Virus record (IMG/VR): IMGVR_UViG_3300025162_000084 | Coordinates: 1-43,165 of that record | DNA: 43,165 bases | Strand: one strand, 5' to 3' | DNA from: a virus | In this document: positions 39,164-43,165 of the stretch, one piece after another | Layout of the letters: every line of letters starts with the position of its first letter | How positions within the stretch are numbered: position 1 is the stretch's first letter | The notes under the pieces: generated by a model | What the model saw: only the letters and a program-made list of their open reading frames with translations | The model's database searches: none | Told to the model about the DNA's origin: nothing | Program-made: the position numbers and the translations under genes

Positions 39164-39703
39164 TTAGGCCCTAGAGGGCTTGATTTTAGCTCTTGAGGCG
39201 GCTCGTTTGGGGGGTGACACTTTCAGTGGGTCTATCCTAAAGTGTCCCCTGTGGGCCAATCCCAGCCCGATAGCGTCCCCCACGTGTTCAACGTGGGCGG
39301 CTTTCACAGCGTCTAGCACGGCCCCTACCTCTGGGGCGATGTTTCTTACCACGGCCTGCACGTGTTCTTTCGTGGCCTTCCCGCTGCCAGTGAGGTCACG
39401 TTTCCACTGTGAGGGACTGTACAGGGTGAACGGTTGTCCTTCTTGCTTGGCATACGCCTCAACGCAGTTCACGGCCACTGATAGCGGGGCCGTGTTATAG
39501 CCTTGGGAGAAGGCCCTTTCACACACGATGCCCCCCACGTCATGCTTGACGCATATCGCGGCCACGTGGGCTATCAATACCGTGTACCGCAGCCACGGCG
39601 GCTCTTGGGTGAGGTCAATCACCCCCGCCGCTTGCACGGAACCGTTTAACACGGCCCAGCCTGCAACTGTACTGGACGGGTCAATGGCCAGTATTGCCTT
39701 CAC
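39164..39703 (-). CDS. RuvC-like Holliday junction resolvase
   Basis: 179 residues if the GTG at 39703 is the start (VKAILAIDPS, the usual RuvC beginning; it also gives a GTGA overlap with the upstream stop); a GTG at 39724 is the alternative. Acidic residues of the RNase H-like active site: Asp8 (AIDPSS), Glu62 (IVCERAF) and Asp143 (HVGDAIGLGLAH). The middle YSPSQWKRDLTGSGKATKE matches the family. It would resolve branched DNA before packaging. The C-terminal tail is basic. Confidence 0.85.
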   Translation of the reverse strand: MKAILAIDPSSTVAGWAVLNGSVQAAGVIDLTQEPPWLRYTVLIAHVAAICVKHDVGGIVCERAFSQGYNTAPLSVAVNCVEAYAKQEGQPFTLYSPSQWKRDLTGSGKATKEHVQAVVRNIAPEVGAVLDAVKAAHVEHVGDAIGLGLAHRGHFRIDPLKVSPPKRAASRAKIKPSRA

Positions 39704-39783
39704 ACCCTCCAGCCCCCCAGCCACGCCCCGACCACAACGCTGTTAAGGAAAACCACACAGCAAAAGACAAGCAATACAATCAT
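39700..39783 (-). CDS. 27-residue membrane peptide, second of a coupled pair
   Basis: The peptide runs MIVLLVFCCVVFLNSVVVGA and ends with a Trp/Arg-containing tail. It is one hydrophobic segment. AGGGGG lies about seven bases before the ATG. The start overlaps the stop of the first peptide (ATGA) and its own stop overlaps the RuvC-like GTG start. It is too short for usual gene finders. A membrane role such as lysis control or superinfection exclusion is possible, but unsupported beyond hydrophobicity. Confidence 0.5.
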   Translation of the reverse strand: MIVLLVFCCVVFLNSVVVGAWLGGWRV

Positions 39784-39863
39784 CTATACCCCCTTTTCGC
39801 GTCAACTGCGGTCATTATTCCAGAGGCAACCAAGATTATTGCAACGACGGCCAATATGTCCAC
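39780..39863 (-). CDS. 27-residue membrane peptide, first of a coupled pair
   Basis: A GTG start at 39863 gives VDILAVVAIILVASGIM, then a basic tail (AKRGYR), that is one membrane segment with a positive C-terminal end. The stop is embedded in the start of the second peptide (ATGA). It begins five bases after the stop of the coiled-coil gene. The same size as its neighbour suggests a pair acting together. Confidence 0.45.
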   Translation of the reverse strand: MDILAVVAIILVASGIMTAVDAKRGYR

Positions 39864-39867
39864 GGTC

Positions 39868-40296
39868 TTATAACCGTTCCATGAGGGCATTCAGGCTGTT
39901 CACTTCGGCGTTCTTGGCCTCAATGAGCCCAGCCAGTAATGACTTAAACTTGCCCTCAAGGGCCTCAACGCGTGCCTCCGTGACCGCGTTTTCAGCCGCG
40001 TTTTCAGCCTTGCCCAAGGCAACGGCATCTTTGAGCCGTTTTTCTAGGTCTCCCATATCTTTCTTGAGCCCCGCCTTGAGCAGTTCGATTTCATCAGCGG
40101 CGGCTTTCTTGGCCGCTGCGGCTGCACGGTCAGCGTGGGCCTTGGTTTCATCATTGAGCTTGGTCATGTTCGCAATATGTTCGCGGCTGCGCGCATCAAG
40201 TTCGTCAATGATACCGTCAAGAATCTGTGGCAACGGCTTCTGGAACAGTCCAGCCCTGTCCTGTGCTTTCACTGGGGTTACGGGTTTTTCAGCCAT
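39868..40296 (-). CDS. Coiled-coil protein
   Basis: 142 residues, nearly all helical, with heptad-like Ala/Leu spacing from about residue 40 to the end (ADRAAAAAKKAAADEIELLKAG) and no globular domain. AGAAGGA lies upstream of the start. It heads a small operon with the two membrane peptides and the RuvC-like gene, behind a promoter candidate. Function unknown; a scaffold for membrane peptides or DNA processing could be imagined. Confidence 0.65.
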   Translation of the reverse strand: MAEKPVTPVKAQDRAGLFQKPLPQILDGIIDELDARSREHIANMTKLNDETKAHADRAAAAAKKAAADEIELLKAGLKKDMGDLEKRLKDAVALGKAENAAENAVTEARVEALEGKFKSLLAGLIEAKNAEVNSLNALMERL

Positions 40297-40350
40297 GTTT
40301 CACCATTCCTTCTCTAAATTATTTTTACAACTGTTCGGCTCTAGCTTTTA

Positions 40351-40380
40351 ATCGTAGCACCTAGCGGCGCGCTTTTTCAA
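40351..40380 (-). promoter_or_regulatory. Candidate promoter for the coiled-coil/RuvC operon
   Basis: On the minus strand TTGAAA (40380-40375) and TACGAT (40356-40351) are 18 bases apart, in a 93-base AT-rich gap between genes. Confidence 0.4.
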
Positions 40381-40389
40381 TGGTTTATG

Positions 40390-40782
40390 TCATTTCAAGT
40401 TTGCCCTCCACTTCTTCGCGGCGTTCTGGGCGTTCTCACCCACGCCGTCTTTGAGATAACAGTACTTCTTTTGAACCAGCCAGCGACGGGCGCGGCTGAT
40501 TAAGTCCATGGACGGGGCCGTGCCCAGCCACTTCTTGAAGGCCCCGCAATCAAGCGGAAATTGCAGGCGGTTGATTATCAACCAGTATTTCAAGGCCAGT
40601 TCACGGTCAAGTTGTGTAGCCGTCTTATATTCCCAGCCCGTCCCAGCTACGCCCACCTCAAGGCAGACGGTCATGATGTACTCTGCAACCAGCCGTAGTT
40701 CTTTCGGGGCCTCTTGCAAGCGGAATTGGTGAGGGGCAAACGGGTCACGCACGTACCGTTCTTTTTCAAGGTTGTTAAACAT
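40390..40782 (-). CDS. Hypothetical helical protein
   Basis: 130 residues with no recognised family. Mostly helical (PKELRLVAEYIMTVCLEVG, ISRARRWLVQKKYCYLKD), basic C terminus. Overlaps the DUF5131 gene by eight bases. It may be nucleic-acid binding. Confidence 0.6.
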   Translation of the reverse strand: MFNNLEKERYVRDPFAPHQFRLQEAPKELRLVAEYIMTVCLEVGVAGTGWEYKTATQLDRELALKYWLIINRLQFPLDCGAFKKWLGTAPSMDLISRARRWLVQKKYCYLKDGVGENAQNAAKKWRANLK

Positions 40783-41563
40783 TCCACGGCCTCTGCTGCC
40801 TAAACTTTATCCCGTTGCCGAACGTGCCTGCCAGATTATGCTTGAGCCATACCTTCGCCCCAGCCTTGTCAGCGGCCTCAATTATGCTCAAGACGCCTTC
40901 TACGGGCGGGCTCAAGGCCCACTTCTTGGAGTACGGTTCAACGTGCCCGTAGCCGTACTCCCCCAAGAGGCACGTCATATCCGCTTGCCTCCCCGTGGCC
41001 GCCCCTATCACGACCCAGCCTATGCCAGCCATCTTAAGGCCAGATTCAAGTACAAGGGGCCCGTACGGGGGTTCAAGCACGGGCTCCCATGACAGCCACT
41101 TGCCGCCCGCTTTGACATCACCCAGCGCGACAGTGGCGATTTCAAACTGGGCCCGTGTATTGACACTCACGCCCACGTAGGCGTTCCTAGGGAAAGGCTC
41201 CCACTTGGCCAAGTCAGCGGGCCGCTTTGTCAGGAATAGGTAACGGGTCAACGGCGTGGCCGCCATCACGGCCCACATAAGCTGTCGCAGGCTTGCGCGC
41301 TCTTGGAGCATAGGGGTTTCAGGGGCAAAAGTGAACAATTCCCCAGTGAAGGCCGCGCCGATTGTCGCGCCAAGACCGCGGGCGACCAGCGGGGCGTCTA
41401 TATTGGCAGGGTGTACGGCGGGCTCAAAACTCTTGCCGAACCGTTTGGCCTGTGCAGCGGCCCAGCACGGCAAGCCACACAGGCCCTCACGTCTATTATT
41501 GCAGCCCGTCACGATTGGCCAGTTATAGTCCAGATACTCAATCTTGCTTTTCGTCAATGGCAT
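40775..41563 (-). CDS. DUF5131 (phage Gp37/Gp68-like) protein
   Basis: 262 residues from ATG at 41563 (GGGAGG five bases upstream). It begins with KIEYLDYNWPIVTGCNN, then CGLPCWA (the family Cys group, CxxxCWA type), and continues with RYLFLTKRPADLAKW and YVGVSVNTRAQFE, all standard for DUF5131. The family is common in phages and is thought to be related to radical-SAM-like folds, but the reaction is unknown. A related Cys pattern appears in the protein at 36887-37660. Confidence 0.85.
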   Translation of the reverse strand: MPLTKSKIEYLDYNWPIVTGCNNRREGLCGLPCWAAAQAKRFGKSFEPAVHPANIDAPLVARGLGATIGAAFTGELFTFAPETPMLQERASLRQLMWAVMAATPLTRYLFLTKRPADLAKWEPFPRNAYVGVSVNTRAQFEIATVALGDVKAGGKWLSWEPVLEPPYGPLVLESGLKMAGIGWVVIGAATGRQADMTCLLGEYGYGHVEPYSKKWALSPPVEGVLSIIEAADKAGAKVWLKHNLAGTFGNGIKFRQQRPWNV

Positions 41564-41621
41564 TATATCCTCCCTTCTCATAGTATTCGCGCATTACTGA
41601 ATCCATTGTAATTTCTTCCAT
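41538..41621 (-). CDS. 27-residue soluble peptide ahead of DUF5131
   Basis: An ATG at 41621 directly follows the upstream TAG, with GAGGGGAAG placed as a Shine-Dalgarno site. The peptide is charged (MEEITMDSVMREYYEKGG and on) and ends inside the start of the DUF5131 gene. It may be a true small protein or a leader that couples translation. Confidence 0.45.
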   Translation of the reverse strand: MEEITMDSVMREYYEKGGYNAIDEKQD

Positions 41622-41978
41622 CTACTTCCCCTCAACAATGGCTCGGAGCCTTTCAAAACCAGCCTCGCATAAAGAGCCACATTCGGCGCAATCTGTTACG
41701 GGTCTATCATCACAATCGGCGCAGTCGTTATCTTTGTGGAGCATCGCTAATGCCTCCTCTTTGGTAGGCAGTTTTGCTTCAAGAGCCTTGGCTGTTAACT
41801 CAAGTCCTTTTACTTCAATTTTGCTCATGTTTAATTTGTGTTCCAGTTCATCTACTACCTTTTGGTCAGCATCACGCTGGCAATTTGCCACAGATTCATA
41901 ATCGTATTGGCACTTATCTGGTTGAAGTTTTGCGATTGCATCCCTGATTTGCTGTTCTGTTATTCGTTCCAGTTTCAT
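41622..41978 (-). CDS. Cys-rich helical protein
   Basis: 118 residues: a helical first part (about 1-75) and a CADCDD/CAECGSLC cluster (about residues 85-105) able to bind a metal. Its start overlaps the stop of the small membrane protein upstream (ATGA). Belongs to the AT-rich accessory block. Function unknown. Confidence 0.65.
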   Translation of the reverse strand: MKLERITEQQIRDAIAKLQPDKCQYDYESVANCQRDADQKVVDELEHKLNMSKIEVKGLELTAKALEAKLPTKEEALAMLHKDNDCADCDDRPVTDCAECGSLCEAGFERLRAIVEGK

Positions 41979-42085
41979 TTCTTTTTATCCTTCCAGTATT
42001 CTGTGAGCATTTTGAGTGAGTAACCTACAAGGGCGAGGTTCACGAACACAAGCCCCAAATTTATAAGAATTGAGCTATCGTTCAT
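41975..42085 (-). CDS. 36-residue single-pass membrane protein
   Basis: MNDSSILINLGLVFVNLALV is followed by GYSLKMLTEYWKDKKK, that is one membrane helix and a basic cytoplasmic tail. GGAGGGAAG precedes the start. ATGA overlaps with both neighbours show that it is a genuine link in the operon. Too short for ordinary gene prediction. Confidence 0.6.
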   Translation of the reverse strand: MNDSSILINLGLVFVNLALVGYSLKMLTEYWKDKKK

Positions 42086-42582
42086 TTGCTTCCCTCCAAT
42101 GACTGCGCCTCTAACGCTTGAACTTCGCGCCACCAATTTTTATGCTCGACAGTATCGCGCTCGTAAGGCGCAAAAACGCCATGATTTTTTATTCTCAAAC
42201 ACTCATAAGCAGGAGCAAGTGAAATGCCCGCTTCCATAATTGCGCCAAGTGCTTTTTCCAACACCTCATTCTTCTGCTTCAAGTCAGCCAACTCACGCTC
42301 GTATGATTCAGTCAGTTCTTTCACTAGAGATTTATAGCCCTCTATCTCCTGCCTCAAGTCGGCTGTAAGGGCTAGGTGCTGTTCGGCATCGTATTTTTCC
42401 CGTGCTTCCCATGCCTTTGTTGCCGCCGCTTCGACAACTCCCCACATATCGAGAGTTGTGATTTCTTCCCCATCAACTTTGTATGTGTATTCTTTGTCAA
42501 GATTTATCCAGCCGCAGATTTCCTGTGCCGTCAAAAGTGGCATAATCGGGGGCATCCCATCGGGCTTTACAGATTCACTCAT
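42082..42582 (-). CDS. Hypothetical helical protein with duplicated N terminus
   Basis: 166 residues from ATG at 42582 (GGGAGG upstream and ATGA overlap with the upstream gene). The first nine residues equal those of the gene at 6-299. A central Glu/Leu-rich coiled-coil region (about 75-115: LRQEIEGYKSLVKELTESYE) and a C-terminal KNWWREVQALEAQ match a type of phage early protein with no assigned function. Confidence 0.7.
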   Translation of the reverse strand: MSESVKPDGMPPIMPLLTAQEICGWINLDKEYTYKVDGEEITTLDMWGVVEAAATKAWEAREKYDAEQHLALTADLRQEIEGYKSLVKELTESYERELADLKQKNEVLEKALGAIMEAGISLAPAYECLRIKNHGVFAPYERDTVEHKNWWREVQALEAQSLEGSK

Positions 42583-42584
42583 AC
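42554..42584. repeat. 31-bp direct repeat, copy 2
   Basis: Identical to 271-301, covering the first codons of the gene at 42082-42582. Confidence 0.9.
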
Positions 42585-43043
42585 TGCCTCCCAAAGTTCC
42601 TTGATTAGTTTTGCTGTATCTAAGTTAAATTGTGCGCCATTCAAGCACGTTGACATGACATACTTTTTATAGCGGGCGTCAAGAACATCGGCAATCTGTT
42701 CCACACTAGCTCTAGGCTTGCCTGCTTCAAAACCCTTGTTATACCAGTAAATCTTGATTGCTGGAAGTTCAATTTGACTTCGTAACAACTGGGATTTTGC
42801 TCCTTGATTAAATCCTCCAGCGATTAGTCTCTTTGTTTGTGTTGGTTCTAGTGCAGTTACTCGTTCAGGTTCGGGTGTCAATTCAGGTTCAGGATTCTCA
42901 GGCTTGCTAGGGGCAGGACTGACTACTGGCTCACAACCATTACAAGAACAATCGTTATCACTAGCCATGTTTAAGCAAATGGAATTACCATGATATTGGT
43001 GTCCACATTTCGGACACTTGAGTGTGCTATCCTGTGCTGTCAT
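42579..43043 (-). CDS. Zinc-ribbon protein with Pro-rich linker
   Basis: 154 residues. N-terminal CPKCGHQYHG and CSCNGC form a possible zinc site (residues 9-40), a PAPSKPENPEPELTPEPE linker follows, then a helical module (YNKGFEAGKPRASVEQIADVL) shared with the gene at 354-620. The start codon is inside the right terminal repeat, and in the circular genome directly follows the stop of the gene at 6-299. Function unknown; resembles phage early proteins of metagenomic origin. Confidence 0.72.
   Translation of the reverse strand: MTAQDSTLKCPKCGHQYHGNSICLNMASDNDCSCNGCEPVVSPAPSKPENPEPELTPEPERVTALEPTQTKRLIAGGFNQGAKSQLLRSQIELPAIKIYWYNKGFEAGKPRASVEQIADVLDARYKKYVMSTCLNGAQFNLDTAKLIKELWEAV
42891..42929. 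repeat. 39-bp direct repeat, copy 2
   Basis: Identical to 549-587, encoding the shared VVSPAPSKPEN linker. Confidence 0.9.
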
Positions 43044-43164
43044 TTACTTGCCTCCTTTGAGATAACGGGCCTTGAAATCTGCAATAGCTTTTTTCCTTGC
43101 TTTAAATGTTCCTGTATACCAGTAAAAATCCACAATTTCTTCTATTTTTTCAAAGATTTCCCTT
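43039..43164. repeat. Right copy of terminal direct repeat
   Basis: Identical to bases 1-126; the window ends one mismatched base later. Supports a circular map. Confidence 0.9.
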
Positions 43165-43165
43165 T

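Overview
This window is an essentially complete genome (about 43 kb) of a tailed double-stranded DNA phage of the HK97-fold, long non-contractile-tail (siphovirus) type. Every gene I can support lies on the minus strand. The first 126 bases recur exactly at the right-hand end (43039-43164), so the molecule is circular or circularly permuted, and the last gene on the right joins head-to-tail with the first on the left. No rRNA, tRNA, integrase, reverse transcriptase, DNA polymerase or CRISPR array was seen. The host cannot be named. The genome is GC-rich by eye, uses Shine-Dalgarno sites of the AGGAGG type, and is strikingly poor in GATC (four sites found by manual reading), which suggests a bacterial host with GATC-directed restriction.

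Layout follows transcription, which runs leftward. A 1.05 kb gene-free region (10254-11306) holds two tandem intrinsic terminators that close the late operon (11229-11291) and, further left, repeats, operator-like sites and promoter candidates for the early operon. The early operon (10241 down to 1) encodes a PD-(D/E)XK-like protein, many small conserved phage proteins, a DUF932 protein, a DUF6166 protein, a small HTH protein, a recombination-directionality-factor-like protein, a lambda O-like initiator with four iterons inside its gene, a DnaC-like helicase loader and an HNH protein. Across the circular junction (1-620 and 41538-43043) is a more AT-rich block of small proteins with recent internal duplications. 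It is followed by a DUF5131 protein, a coiled-coil protein, two tiny coupled membrane peptides and a RuvC-like resolvase.

The late region begins near 38.6 kb with a promoter candidate and two strong RNA hairpins. First comes a cassette of ParB-like protein, zinc ribbon, Cys-rich radical-SAM-like protein, PAPS-reductase-like protein and a second ParB-like protein, resembling an expanded IbrA/IbrB pair. Then come an HNH protein, small and large terminase, portal, Mu F-like head protein, a group of beta-rich virion proteins, protease-scaffold fusion, major capsid protein with an Ig-like insertion, a beta-helix protein, connector, tail completion, tail terminator, tail tube, tail chaperone with a -1 frameshift (CCCAAAA), a short tape measure, tail-tip proteins and a collar-type fibre. 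Lysis genes end the operon: a transmembrane fusion to a permuted papain-like domain, a holin-like protein and a second papain-like protein.

The most unusual feature is an 834-residue virion-region protein with about 34 copies of a 14-residue repeat (YKDxxTRFxxxVxx). Its neighbours carry three further copies and one degenerate copy. A 1.35 kb segment of different character, holding one of the four GATC sites (two more lie just beyond its right edge), appears to have been inserted at a repeat boundary, giving the repeat stalk a new head domain.
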